64,000 bases of DNA from MPNO01 sp965200535 (GCA_965200535.1 CBDAUF010000001.1:1054001-1118000), one strand, 5' to 3'; positions 18,336 through 27,064 are shown, numbered from the stretch's first letter. A program made the numbers and translations. The notes: generated by a model from the sequence alone, not told the origin.

Positions 18336-19303
18336 TGCGTCCGTACCTCGGCGACGGGGGCTTCGGTCCGCTCGGCGGCGCGCATCCGCGCGGAACGGGC
18401 GCGCGGGTTGGCGGCGATCTCCGCCGCTGCCGGCCGGACGGCGCGGCGCCGGAGCAGTCGGAAGCGGGCCGACGCCCGGCGCGCCGGAGCATCCGGCGCA
18501 TGGCGCGAGGGCAGCGGCCGATGGGCCGAGCGCTCGACGAGGAAACGCTTTACCGCGCGGTCCTCGAGCGAGTGAAAGGTGACGACGGCGAGGCGCCCGC
18601 CCGGACGGAGCAGGGTTTCGGCTGCGCTCAGCCCGCGCCCGAGTTCGCCGAGCTCGTCGTTGACGTGGATGCGGAGGGCCTGGAAGGTGCGGGTGGCCGG
18701 ATCGATGGTCGCGCGCGCGCCGGAGCCGGCGCGCCCCACCGCCCGGCGCACGATGTCCGCGAGCACGGCGGTACGCACGATCGGCGCCTCGCACCTGGCC
18801 TCGACAATGGCGCGCGCGACGCGTCCGGCGCGGCGCTCCTCGCCGTATTCGCGGATGATGCGGGCGAGGCTGCGCTCCGACTCCCCGTTGACCACGTCGG
18901 CCGCGCTGCGCCCGGTCGAAGACATGCGCATGTCGAGCGGACCGTCGGCGCGGAACGAGAAGCCGCGCTCGGCGGAATCGATCTGCATCGACGAGGTGCC
19001 GACATCCAGCGCAACCCCGTCCACCGTGTCGATCCCGCGCGACGCCAGCAGGGACGCCATGTTGCCGAACCGCCCGGCGACGAACATGAAGCGGCCGGCG
19101 TAGCCGAGCCGCAGCGCCTCCGCTATCGGGGCGGTGGCAGGGTCGCGGTCTATGCCGCACACCGTGCAGCGGGCGCTGTCGAGGAGCGCCCGGCTGTAGC
19201 CGCCGGCGCCGAAGGTGCCGTCGACGTATATCGCCCCGTCGCGCGGAGCGATCGCCGCCAGCACCTGGTCGAGCATCACCGGCCTGTGCGCCGGGCCTGT
19301 CAT
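18332..19303 (-). CDS. rsmH: 16S rRNA (cytosine1402-N4)-methyltransferase RsmH (MraW)
   Basis: RsmH methylates N4 of C1402 in the 16S rRNA decoding centre using S-adenosylmethionine. The N-terminus MTGPAHRPVMLDQVL is family-typical, the SAM loop reads VDGTFGAGGYSRALL, and VALDVGTSSMQID and VVTFHSLEDRAVKRF are conserved blocks. ATG at 19303 gives 323 residues and overlaps the mraZ stop (ATGA). The basic C-terminal tail is extended. Confidence 0.96.
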   Translation of the reverse strand: MTGPAHRPVMLDQVLAAIAPRDGAIYVDGTFGAGGYSRALLDSARCTVCGIDRDPATAPIAEALRLGYAGRFMFVAGRFGNMASLLASRGIDTVDGVALDVGTSSMQIDSAERGFSFRADGPLDMRMSSTGRSAADVVNGESERSLARIIREYGEERRAGRVARAIVEARCEAPIVRTAVLADIVRRAVGRAGSGARATIDPATRTFQALRIHVNDELGELGRGLSAAETLLRPGGRLAVVTFHSLEDRAVKRFLVERSAHRPLPSRHAPDAPARRASARFRLLRRRAVRPAAAEIAANPRARSARMRAAERTEAPVAEVRTQ

Positions 19304-19770
19304 GCGGCGGCTCCGTTCCCGATGCGCCGGCGCAGCGCGGCGAGCGCCCGGTCCTGGTGGTCGCGAAATCTCTCTGGCGCCCAGATCTGGAACCGGTTGC
19401 CGCGGCCGACGAATACGGCCTCGTCGGAAATCCCCGCATGTTCCGCGAAATCGGACGGGATCACGACGCGCCCTTCGCGGTCGAACGGCAGATCGTTGGC
19501 GATCGACATCATGGTATCGAGGTCGCTGTCGCCGCTGCCGAGCAGGATCTGGTCGAAATCGGCCTGCTCCAGGGACTGGTCCATGCGCCGCCTGCTGATC
19601 CGGTTGAGCACGTCCCGGCTCATCGCCTCGATTGCAGGGTCGCGCAGGGAGGGGTAGGCGATCAGCTTGCCGGTATCCGACTCCGCGATCACCGCGCGAA
19701 ACGACGCCGGCACCGAGACGCGCTTCTTCCGGTCGACCTTGTTTGTGTATGTCGACAGAAACGCGGTCAC
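19300..19770 (-). CDS. mraZ: Transcriptional regulator MraZ
   Basis: MraZ is an AbrB-fold DNA-binding protein, usually the first gene of the dcw cluster and a regulator of its own promoter. The 156 residues contain two SpoVT/AbrB-like half repeats (KVDRKKRVSVPASFR and DREGRVVIPSDFAEHAGI). The start is GTG at 19770 with a strong GGAGGGAGGAG ribosome site just upstream; the in-frame upstream segment is not conserved. A periodic TGGGA array, the known MraZ target, lies about 85-130 bp upstream, which supports autoregulation. Confidence 0.95.
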   Translation of the reverse strand: MTAFLSTYTNKVDRKKRVSVPASFRAVIAESDTGKLIAYPSLRDPAIEAMSRDVLNRISRRRMDQSLEQADFDQILLGSGDSDLDTMMSIANDLPFDREGRVVIPSDFAEHAGISDEAVFVGRGNRFQIWAPERFRDHQDRALAALRRRIGNGAAA

Positions 19771-19854
19771 GCTCCTCCCTCCAGACTTCCCGAACCGCCG
19801 CCGCGACGATTGCGGCCGGCGGTGCAGTTGCGTCCTGCCGGCATCCGGCAGGAA

Positions 19855-19899
19855 TGGGGTAGGATGGTGTACCATGGGATTCTATGGGAATCAATGGGA
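19855..19899 (+). promoter_or_regulatory. MraZ-box array, five TGGGN-like repeats at 10-bp spacing
   Basis: Pentamers start at 19855 (TGGGG), 19865 (TGGTG), 19875, 19885 and 19895 (TGGGA each), always with 5-bp spacers. TGGGN direct repeats with 5-bp spacers are the known MraZ target. Three copies are perfect and two degenerate. They read on the plus strand, opposite to mraZ, and end about 85 bp upstream of its GTG start. Confidence 0.8.
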
Positions 19900-20032
19900 A
19901 AAACAGTAGTTTACAAGCAGACTTTTGCCATTGCCCGGAACGGCCAAGTCCTGGGAGCTCCTGCGCTTGAACGGGAGAAGTGGCCGGAGGCTGTGCCCGG
20001 GCCGATATGCGGCGACAACTTGCCGAAAGTTT

Positions 20033-20047
20033 GTTCTTCTTATGTTC
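20033..20047. promoter_or_regulatory. LexA-type SOS box GTTC-N7-GTTC
   Basis: The sequence is GTTC, seven bases, GTTC, the direct-repeat consensus of alphaproteobacterial LexA. It sits in the A/T-rich spacer about 263 bp upstream of the mraZ start and 100 bp beyond the 3' end of rnpB. No other protein gene starts nearby, so the division cluster is the only obvious target. One or so chance matches is expected in a window this size, so this is a candidate only. Confidence 0.45.
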
Positions 20048-20146
20048 TATATTTGGGAATAGTCACGGCGGCTGCGCGGGCGGACGACCGCGACCGACGC
20101 GGCCGATGCGCCGGCCGGCCCCTCTCCGGAACGGCTGCCGGAACGA

Positions 20147-20527
<381 letters not shown>

Positions 20528-20556
20528 GACCAAGATGGGCCGGCGACGGCGCAGCG

Positions 20557-21267
20557 TCAATCGAGCCCGGACGGGGCGTTGCGCTCCATGCCGCGTTCGA
20601 CCGCAGCGATCAGGGCCATGGTTTCACCGTCGAGCCTGCCGTCGCAGCGCGCCGGGCGAAAGCGCCTCTGGAACGCGGCCAGCACGGCGGTGAAGGCGTC
20701 TGCCGGCACCTCCGCCCGGTAGCCGAAGCGGGCGAGCGCCGCGCGCGCCCGTTCCTCGTCGGGCGCGGCAGGGTATTGCGGTTCGCCGGGCCACCAGGCA
20801 AGCCCCTTGCCGGCCAGCCTCCGCCACGGGAAGAGTTCGCCCGGGTCGCGCTTGCGCGCCGGCGCGACGTCCGAATGTCCGACCACCCGAACGGGATCGA
20901 TCCGCCGCCGGACCAGGATATCGCCGAGCAGTTGCTCGAGCGCCTCGATTTGCGCGCCGGGGAACGGCCGGTAACCGAATTCGTGGCCCGGATTGGCCAG
21001 TTCGATCCCGATCGACCGGCCGTTGACGTCGGTCTCCCCGCCCCATGAGGCGACGCCCGCGTGCCAGGCGCGTCGATTCTCGCCGACCAGGCGAAAGACC
21101 GCGCCGTCCTCGTCGACCAGATAGTGCGCGCTTACCTGCGATGCGGGCTCGCACAGCCGCGCGAGCGCGGCTTCGGCGCTCGGCATCCCGGTGTAATGGA
21201 GGACGACGAGGTCGACAGGAACACCGTCCCGGCGCGGCCCGTGATTGGGGGACGGGCGGTCGATCAC
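20557..21267 (-). CDS. N-acetylmuramoyl-L-alanine amidase, AmiD/AmpD-like with C-terminal peptidoglycan-binding domain
   Basis: This is a zinc amidase of the Amidase_2 family that cleaves between muramic acid and L-alanine in peptidoglycan or its anhydro fragments. Zinc-binding motifs are VVLHYTGM (His24), a central histidine in RRAWHAG and VVGHSDVAP. The core holds SIGIELANPGHE. The last 60 residues (RARAALARFGYRAEVP and AFQRRFRPA) look like a PG_binding_1 domain. No signal peptide is evident, which suggests cytoplasmic recycling rather than export. The start is GTG. It is 29 bp upstream of rnpB on the same strand. Confidence 0.88.
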   Translation of the reverse strand: MIDRPSPNHGPRRDGVPVDLVVLHYTGMPSAEAALARLCEPASQVSAHYLVDEDGAVFRLVGENRRAWHAGVASWGGETDVNGRSIGIELANPGHEFGYRPFPGAQIEALEQLLGDILVRRRIDPVRVVGHSDVAPARKRDPGELFPWRRLAGKGLAWWPGEPQYPAAPDEERARAALARFGYRAEVPADAFTAVLAAFQRRFRPARCDGRLDGETMALIAAVERGMERNAPSGLD

Positions 21268-21329
21268 GCTGGAGCGGGTGCCGCGGCCCGTCGGAAGGTA
21301 TCCCGACGCGGGGCCGTCCGGGCGAGGCT

Positions 21330-21548
21330 TCAGGCGGCGTTGCGGCGCGGGAGCGAATCGCGCCGGCTCTCGGGCTCGCGGTAAGCCATCTTCACGTGGG
21401 CGGCGCAGTAGGAGAAACCTTCCGCCGTGCTACGCCCGCAGAAATGGAAATCCTCTGTGCCAGGTTCGCCAAACGGCCACTGGCATGTCCTGTACGGAGA
21501 AGTCTTGCTCACCCTCATCAGTGAGACGAGTTCGGATCGATTCGACAT
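21330..21548 (-). CDS. Short GcrA-like zinc protein lacking the N-terminal DNA-binding part
   Basis: The 72-residue product matches the C-terminal part of GcrA, the alphaproteobacterial cell-cycle transcription factor: CQWPFGEPGTEDFHFCGR followed by YCAAHVKMAY. Cys22, Cys37, Cys48 and His51 look like zinc ligands. Full GcrA is about 170 residues with an N-terminal helix-turn-helix; reading upstream in frame I find nothing resembling it. It could be a stand-alone accessory protein of the GcrA superfamily or a remnant. The intact motif and clean ATG start argue for a functional small gene. It lies between the amidase and a TerB/J-domain gene. Confidence 0.75.
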   Translation of the reverse strand: MSNRSELVSLMRVSKTSPYRTCQWPFGEPGTEDFHFCGRSTAEGFSYCAAHVKMAYREPESRRDSLPRRNAA

Positions 21549-21686
21549 TCTGGCGTGTCCTTCGTTGAAACGCGGGATAGATATTGCCGGCCTTGCCCGG
21601 GGTCAAGGCCCGGCCGGGGAATACCGCGCCGGCTGCGTCAATTTGTTGCAATCCGGTTTCGCCGAAGCGGCAGCGGCTCGCCGGGA

Positions 21687-22424
21687 TCAGCGGATGCCCC
21701 GCTGCTTCCTGATCGCGTCCCAGGCCGCGTTGATGCCCGCCATGCGCTCGGTGGCGATGCGGACGAAGTCCTCGGGCATACCCTGCGCCGTCAGCCGGTC
21801 GGGATGGTTCTCCCGCGTGAGCCTCAGCCACGCGGCGCGCACCGTCTCGTCGTCGGCATCATGATCGACGCCGAGCACGGCGTAGGGATCGGGCTTCCCC
21901 TCGCCCTCATGGCTGGCGTGGAGGCGGCGGAAGGTGGTTTCGTCGAAGCGGAAGATCTCCGCGACGCGCCGGAGATAGTCGAGTTCGGCGGGATGGATCA
22001 CCCCGTCGGCCTTGGCGATGTAGAACAGCGCATCGAGCAGTTCCTCGAGCACCGCCGGGTTGGCGGCGAACATCCCGGCCACCTGCCGGGCGTACGGTTC
22101 GAACCCGCGCGCGTCCTTGCGCGCGAGGTCGAACACCCGTCCGACATTGCCGATCTCCTCGGGCGGCACGTGGAAGATCCGCCGAAATGCCTCGATCTCG
22201 TCGCGGGTCACCTGCCCGTCCGCCTTGGCCATCTTGGCGCAAAGCGCGATCACTGCGGTGGTGAAGGCGATTTCGCGCGCGGCGCTCTGCCGCCCGGGAT
22301 CCTCCGGCGCGGCGCGCATCCGGTCGACGGCATGGCCCGCGACTGCACCGCCGAGCGCGCCGAGCGGACCGCCGAGCGCGAAACCGGCCGCGCCGCCGAT
22401 GATCTTTCCCCAGATGCCGGCCAT
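21687..22424 (-). CDS. TerB-domain and J-domain protein, DjlA-like
   Basis: The 245-residue protein has a glycine-rich hydrophobic N-terminus (residues 5-30, probably membrane-associated), a central TerB-like helical domain (VIALCAKMAKADGQVTRDEI), and a C-terminal J-domain (DPYAVLGVDHDADDETVRAA) with the HPD tripeptide that stimulates DnaK/Hsp70 ATPase. This order matches DjlA-type co-chaperones and the TerB/DnaJ proteins found beside amidase genes in Alphaproteobacteria. Its substrate is unknown. It is divergent from the next plus-strand gene across a 259-bp spacer in which I see no clear sites. Confidence 0.85.
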   Translation of the reverse strand: MAGIWGKIIGGAAGFALGGPLGALGGAVAGHAVDRMRAAPEDPGRQSAAREIAFTTAVIALCAKMAKADGQVTRDEIEAFRRIFHVPPEEIGNVGRVFDLARKDARGFEPYARQVAGMFAANPAVLEELLDALFYIAKADGVIHPAELDYLRRVAEIFRFDETTFRRLHASHEGEGKPDPYAVLGVDHDADDETVRAAWLRLTRENHPDRLTAQGMPEDFVRIATERMAGINAAWDAIRKQRGIR

Positions 22425-22683
22425 CTCACTCCGCTCCGCCGGATCCGGCGTGTCGAAGCCGGCCGCGGCGATCGTTTGACAATACGGGACAGGGGCTGTC
22501 GCGGGCGTAATCTAGCATCCCGAACCCGCCCGGGGATATACGCGGTTGCCGGGACCGGGTAGGATTTTCGGGTAGACTGCCACCTGCGCGCCGCCGGATT
22601 TCCCGCGCCGCGCAGGCAGCAAATCGGAGGTGCCGATTGTTGACGTTCCAGTCTCGCCGTGCGCCGGATGAAGCGGCGACGCC

Positions 22684-23955
22684 ATGACCGCCCGCATCTC
22701 CGCCCTTCTCCGGGCAACCCTCTGGACGGCGGTTTCGGTTCTCGCGACCGGGGCGTACGCCGATACCGGGATTGCCGACCGGATAGACGTTTCCGGGCGC
22801 CTTTCCACCGAGACCCGGCTGTACCCGAGGAGCGCCGCGCATCCCGACCAGCGCTCGCACGCCAGCGGTATCGCCGCGGAGGCGACGGTCTATCTGGAGG
22901 ACAACGACGGAAGAAGCTTCACGTTCACGCCGTTCTTCCGGTACGACGCGGGAGACCCGGACCGGACCCACGCCGACCTTCGCGAAGCCTATCTTCTGTT
23001 GTACGGGGATATCGGCGACGACGAATGGGAGTTTCGCCTAGGCTTCGACCGGGTGTTCTGGGGCGTCGTCGAATCGCGCTCGCTGGTCGATATAGTCAAC
23101 CAGACCGACCTCGTCGAACACCCCGACGAAAAGACCAAGCTGAGCCAGCCGATGGCTTATGTCACCTGGTCGGGAGACTGGGGGGCGCTCGAACTGCTGG
23201 GGCTGACCTGGCACCGTCCGCGCACCTTCCCGGGCCGGCGCGGCCGGCTGCGGACCGCGATCGCGGTGGATCCCGACCTGATCTCATACGAATCCGCGGC
23301 GGAAGAATGGCATGTCGATCTCGCCGCCCGGTACAGCGGCACCTTCGGGCCGCTCGACATCGGGCTCAGCGCGTTCGAAGGCACCGGCCGCGAACCCGTT
23401 CTCAGGCCGGCTGTCTCCGGCGGCGGCCTCGTTCTCGCGCCGCATTACGAACAGATCCGCCAACTCGGACTGGATGCCCAGCTCACCACCGGCGCTTGGC
23501 TGCTCAAGCTGGAGGCCATCCACCGCAGCGGGGCGCGCAACGGCGAGTACGACGTGAAAATCGGCGATTTCGCGGAGGAAGACTACGCGGCGTTCGTGGC
23601 CGGCGGCGAATACACATTCAACGGCATCACGGAGTCGGGCGCCGATCTGAGCGTCCTCGCCGAATGGACCCATGACGGTCGGGGCCGCCGGGCCACCAAC
23701 GTCTTCGAGAACGACCTGTTCCTCGCCGCTCGCCTCGCGCTGAACGACGAACAGAGTACCGAGTTCCTCGTCAACCTTCTGGGTGCGGTCGACAGCTCTA
23801 CCAGGGTCCTCGGCGCCGAGTTCAGACGCCGCCTCTCGGACCGCTGGTCCCTGCATATCGAATCCATCGTCTATCTCGGGGTCGACCGCGAGGATATCGC
23901 CTACGATGTGCGGCGCGACAGCTTCGTCGGGGTAAACCTGGACTACAATTTTTGA
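22684..23955 (+). CDS. Predicted outer-membrane beta-barrel protein of unknown function
   Basis: The 423 residues start with a signal peptide (about 1-26, ending near TGAYADTG). The rest consists of short alternating strands rich in aromatic and charged residues and ends in YNF, with the terminal Phe typical of barrels assembled by BAM. I do not recognise a named family with certainty; it resembles barrels (DUF1302-like) that accompany LolA-like proteins and RND/MMPL exporters. The next gene is such a LolA-like protein, supporting a role in outer-membrane lipid or lipoprotein handling. No RND permease is present here. Confidence 0.75.
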   Translation: MTARISALLRATLWTAVSVLATGAYADTGIADRIDVSGRLSTETRLYPRSAAHPDQRSHASGIAAEATVYLEDNDGRSFTFTPFFRYDAGDPDRTHADLREAYLLLYGDIGDDEWEFRLGFDRVFWGVVESRSLVDIVNQTDLVEHPDEKTKLSQPMAYVTWSGDWGALELLGLTWHRPRTFPGRRGRLRTAIAVDPDLISYESAAEEWHVDLAARYSGTFGPLDIGLSAFEGTGREPVLRPAVSGGGLVLAPHYEQIRQLGLDAQLTTGAWLLKLEAIHRSGARNGEYDVKIGDFAEEDYAAFVAGGEYTFNGITESGADLSVLAEWTHDGRGRRATNVFENDLFLAARLALNDEQSTEFLVNLLGAVDSSTRVLGAEFRRRLSDRWSLHIESIVYLGVDREDIAYDVRRDSFVGVNLDYNF

Positions 23956-24122
23956 GGCGATCCGATGCGCCGTTCCCGCGCCGGAACAGGACAGGAAGTA
24001 TGCTATCGTAAGGGAAATCACTCCGGCGAGGAGAGCAGGAACGGGCTGGCCGGCTCCGGTTGCCGCCTGGATGCCATCCCCGGTTTCTGCACCCTGCTGA
24101 CGGCGACCGACAGGAGGAAACG

Positions 24123-24944
24123 ATGACCCGCGTCTCTCGTCCCCGGCCCATGCCCGTGCTTCTCGGGGCCGGTCTTGCCCTTCTGGCCTGGGCAGCCGAA
24201 CCGCCGGCCGTGCGTGCGGCCGACAGCGCGGAGGAGGCCGGCATCAAGATTGCCACGGAGGCCCGCGAACGCGCCAAGGGTTTCGTCAATTCCGTTGCGG
24301 ACCTGACGATGATACTGCGCAACAAACGGGGGCAGGAAAGCCGGCGCCAACTGCGCATCAAGACCATCGAGGTGGAGGGGGACGGCGACCGCAGCATGTT
24401 CGTCTTCGACAAGCCGCGCGACGTCAAGGGAACTGCCTTTCTGGTCCATGCCCACAGGGAGAAGGCGGATGAGCAGTGGCTCTATCTGCCGGCCCTCAAG
24501 CGCGTCAAACGGATCAGTTCTTCGAACCAGTCCGGCTCGTTCATGGGCAGCGAATTCTCCTACGAGGACATGGGCGCCCCGGAAGTCGAGAAATACACCC
24601 ACCGGTTCCTGCGCAACGAGCCCTGCGGCGATCTCGAATGCAGCGTTTCCGAGCGCATCCCGGTGAACAAGAAATCGGGTTACACGCGCCAGGTGGTCTG
24701 GCTCGACCGCAAGGAGCTTCGCACGATCAAGGTCCACTATTTCGACCGCAGGAAGGAGCATTTCAAGACGCTCGTCCTGGAGGATTACAAGAAGTATCTC
24801 GATCGGTACTGGCAGTCCGGCAAGATGACGATGACCAACCACCTCACGGGGAAGAGCACCGTCCTGCTCTGGGCGAACTACAAGTTCCGGACCGATCTCG
24901 ACCTGGACGACTTCACCCGGACCGCGCTGAAACGGGCGCGTTAG
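24123..24944 (+). CDS. Outer membrane lipoprotein-sorting protein, LolA-like
   Basis: The product is an exported 273-residue protein with a signal peptide (about 1-33, ending VRAADS) and a LolA/LolB-like fold suggested by family-typical blocks: SMFVFDKPRDVKGTAFLVH, QWLYLPALKRVKRISSSN and SGSFMGSEFSYEDM. Members usually sit next to RND/MMPL-type exporters and outer-membrane barrels, as with the preceding gene. ATG at 24123 has an AGGAGG ribosome site. Its cargo (lipoprotein, hopanoid or other lipid) cannot be told from sequence. Confidence 0.85.
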   Translation: MTRVSRPRPMPVLLGAGLALLAWAAEPPAVRAADSAEEAGIKIATEARERAKGFVNSVADLTMILRNKRGQESRRQLRIKTIEVEGDGDRSMFVFDKPRDVKGTAFLVHAHREKADEQWLYLPALKRVKRISSSNQSGSFMGSEFSYEDMGAPEVEKYTHRFLRNEPCGDLECSVSERIPVNKKSGYTRQVVWLDRKELRTIKVHYFDRRKEHFKTLVLEDYKKYLDRYWQSGKMTMTNHLTGKSTVLLWANYKFRTDLDLDDFTRTALKRAR

Positions 24945-25001
24945 GCCGGCCCCGCCCGGACCGTTTCCCGCCGCACCTCGAGATCGCCGCGCCGGGCAGC
25001 G

Positions 25002-26063
25002 ATGGGTCTGTATCGGGACGACATTCCAGAGGACGTGCGGGCGCTGATCGCGCGGGGAATCGTCATTCCCGCCCACCCCTTGGCACTCGACCGCAACCGG
25101 AGGCTCGACGCCCGGCGCCAGCGGGCGCTCTCGCGCTACTACCTCGATGCCGGGGCCGGCGGGCTTGCCGTCGGCGTCCACGCGACCCAGTTCGCGATTC
25201 GCGAAGCCGGGCTCTACGAAACCGTCCTGGAACTTGCCGCCGCCGCGGCGGACGAATGGGCGGATCGTCCGGTCGCGATGATCGCGGGGCTCGCCGGGGG
25301 TGCGCGCCAGGCCGTCGGGGAGGCGAGGACCGCGGCCGGGCTCGGCTACCACGCCGGCCTGCTGAGCCTCGGCGCCATGAAGGATGCCTCCGAGGACGCG
25401 CTGGTCGATCATTGCCGCCGGGTGGCCGAAGAGCTCCCGCTGGTCGGCTTCTACCTCCAGCCGGCGGTCGGCGGGCGGCCGCTGTCAGCCGGGTTCTGGC
25501 GGCGCTTTGCCGGGATCGACAACGCGGTTGTCGTCAAGGTCGCGCCGTTCAACCGCTACCGCACCCTCGACGTGGTCCGCGGCATTGTCGAGGCCGGCGC
25601 GGAAGACCGGATCGCCGTCTATACCGGGAATGACGACCACATCGTGCTCGATCTCGCGGCGCCGGTCGCCGTGCGGCGGCATGGCGCCGAGGTCCGCGTG
25701 CGGATTCGCGGCGGGCTGCTCGGCCACTGGAGCGTGTGGACGAAACGCGCCGTCGAACTGCTCGACCGCATTCGCGATGCGATCGACAGGAGCGCCGTCG
25801 ACGACGACCTGCTGGCGCTGGATTCTCGGATTACCGACTGCAACGGTGCGATCTTCGATGTTGCGAACGGGTTCAGCGGCTGCATACCCGGCTGCCACGA
25901 GATTCTCCGGCGGCAGGGCCTGATGGCGGGAACCTGGTGCCTGGACGAGGGGGAAACGCTGAGCCCCGGCCAGAGGGAGGAGATCGACCGGGTGTGCGCC
26001 GCTCACCCCGATCTGAACGATGACGCCTTCGTCGCGGAAAATCTCGAACGGTGGCTCGGCTGA
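25002..26063 (+). CDS. Dihydrodipicolinate synthase / N-acetylneuraminate lyase family protein
   Basis: This is a class I aldolase-fold (TIM-barrel) lyase of 353 residues. The probable Schiff-base lysine is in NAVVVKVAPFNRY, and the usual tyrosine lies in VGFYLQPAVGG. The normal GTTGE loop is replaced by GVHATQFAIRE, so it is not the lysine-pathway DapA but a divergent subgroup, plausibly catalysing retro-aldol cleavage to an oxoacid or a related decarboxylation. It runs convergently into the minus-strand catabolic operon (adjacent stop codons), suggesting a shared pathway. Substrate unknown. Confidence 0.8.
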   Translation: MGLYRDDIPEDVRALIARGIVIPAHPLALDRNRRLDARRQRALSRYYLDAGAGGLAVGVHATQFAIREAGLYETVLELAAAAADEWADRPVAMIAGLAGGARQAVGEARTAAGLGYHAGLLSLGAMKDASEDALVDHCRRVAEELPLVGFYLQPAVGGRPLSAGFWRRFAGIDNAVVVKVAPFNRYRTLDVVRGIVEAGAEDRIAVYTGNDDHIVLDLAAPVAVRRHGAEVRVRIRGGLLGHWSVWTKRAVELLDRIRDAIDRSAVDDDLLALDSRITDCNGAIFDVANGFSGCIPGCHEILRRQGLMAGTWCLDEGETLSPGQREEIDRVCAAHPDLNDDAFVAENLERWLG

Positions 26064-27056
26064 TCAGACGCGGGCGCGCTCGCGAACCGCGGGGTGGAAC
26101 AGTTCGGCCGGATCCATCTCGCGCACGGCGAGGCCCTGTTCGTAGGAATATCGCGTGACCGCCCGCAGTTCGCGCAGGTTGTCCGCGAAACCGTAGGGCC
26201 AGATATCGCGGCCCAGCAATGCCCACGTCGCCTCGACCTCGGCGGCGATCCAGGGGGTCGAGACGCTGGGTGCGGTGACATCGCCGAGAGCCTCGACGGC
26301 CATGTTCTTGGCATCGAGGAATGCCTTGTAGAGGCTCGCCGGAAGCCACGGATGCGCCTCGGCGAGGCTCTCCCGCACGGCGACGAGATGCATGATCGGG
26401 TAGAGCCGGGTCTTCCGGTAATAGGCTTCCTCCGCCGCACGGTAGTCGGCAAAGAGGCGCCGGACCGCGCCCGCGCCGGCCTCGAAGCAGGACGGAGCCC
26501 GCGCGCTTATCAACGCTGCAAGGTCCCCGGCCGCCAGCATCGCGGAGAGGCTGCGGCCGGGCGGCAGCGGCTCGACCGCAATCTCCGGCGGCAGATCGAG
26601 TCGGAACGCGCCGTAGCGCCCGGGCTGTTCCAGCCCGCCTGTACGCCATCTGATGTCGGACGGCATCACGCCGTATTCGTCGGCGAGCAGCCCGCGAACC
26701 CACAACGCGGCGGTCATCGCATAGACCGGGACGCCGACCTCCCGCCCTTTCAGATCGGCCGGCTGCTCGATCCCGGAGTCGGCGCGAACGTAGATTGCCG
26801 AGTGCCGGAACATCCGCGAGGTGAACACGGGCAGCCCGATATAGGGGATCTCGCCCCGCGAACGGGCGAGGACGAAGGAGGACAGCGAAACCTCGGCGAC
26901 GTCGAATTCGGCGTTGGTGAACGTGCGGTAAGATGTTTCCTCGATCGGGATGGGAAAACAGGCGGCCTCGCAGCCCTCGACGGCGACGCGTCCGTCGATG
27001 ATCGGGCGCACGCGGTCGTAGTCGCCCGTCGCGATCGTGATCGGAAGACGCGGCAT
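26064..27056 (-). CDS. 4,5-dihydroxyphthalate decarboxylase-like protein (periplasmic-binding-protein fold)
   Basis: The 330 residues match the family annotated as 4,5-dihydroxyphthalate decarboxylase, which shares the type 2 solute-binding fold (ITIATGDYDRVRPIIDGRV at the N-terminus, IEQPADLKGREVGVPVYAMT in the hinge region). There is no signal peptide and no ABC permease nearby, so a cytosolic decarboxylase is more likely than a transport protein. It is the last gene of a minus-strand operon behind the BKACE gene, with an 8-bp gap. The phthalate substrate of the named member should not be assumed. Confidence 0.75.
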   Translation of the reverse strand: MPRLPITIATGDYDRVRPIIDGRVAVEGCEAACFPIPIEETSYRTFTNAEFDVAEVSLSSFVLARSRGEIPYIGLPVFTSRMFRHSAIYVRADSGIEQPADLKGREVGVPVYAMTAALWVRGLLADEYGVMPSDIRWRTGGLEQPGRYGAFRLDLPPEIAVEPLPPGRSLSAMLAAGDLAALISARAPSCFEAGAGAVRRLFADYRAAEEAYYRKTRLYPIMHLVAVRESLAEAHPWLPASLYKAFLDAKNMAVEALGDVTAPSVSTPWIAAEVEATWALLGRDIWPYGFADNLRELRAVTRYSYEQGLAVREMDPAELFHPAVRERARV

Positions 27057-27064
27057 CGACCCGG

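Larger units (their letters stand above)
19771..20146. promoter_or_regulatory. Regulatory spacer between mraZ and rnpB
   Basis: This 376-bp non-coding stretch should hold the promoter of the whole minus-strand division cluster. Its centre (about 19,890-20,060) is clearly richer in A/T than the surroundings. It contains the TGGGA array and the LexA-like box listed separately. The part nearest rnpB is GC-rich and I see no poly-T terminator there. I could not fix a -35/-10 pair with confidence. Confidence 0.6.

Noticed and set aside
26064..27056. Interpretation of the dihydroxyphthalate-decarboxylase-like gene as an ABC solute-binding protein
   Set aside because: No signal peptide and no permease or ATPase gene adjoins it.
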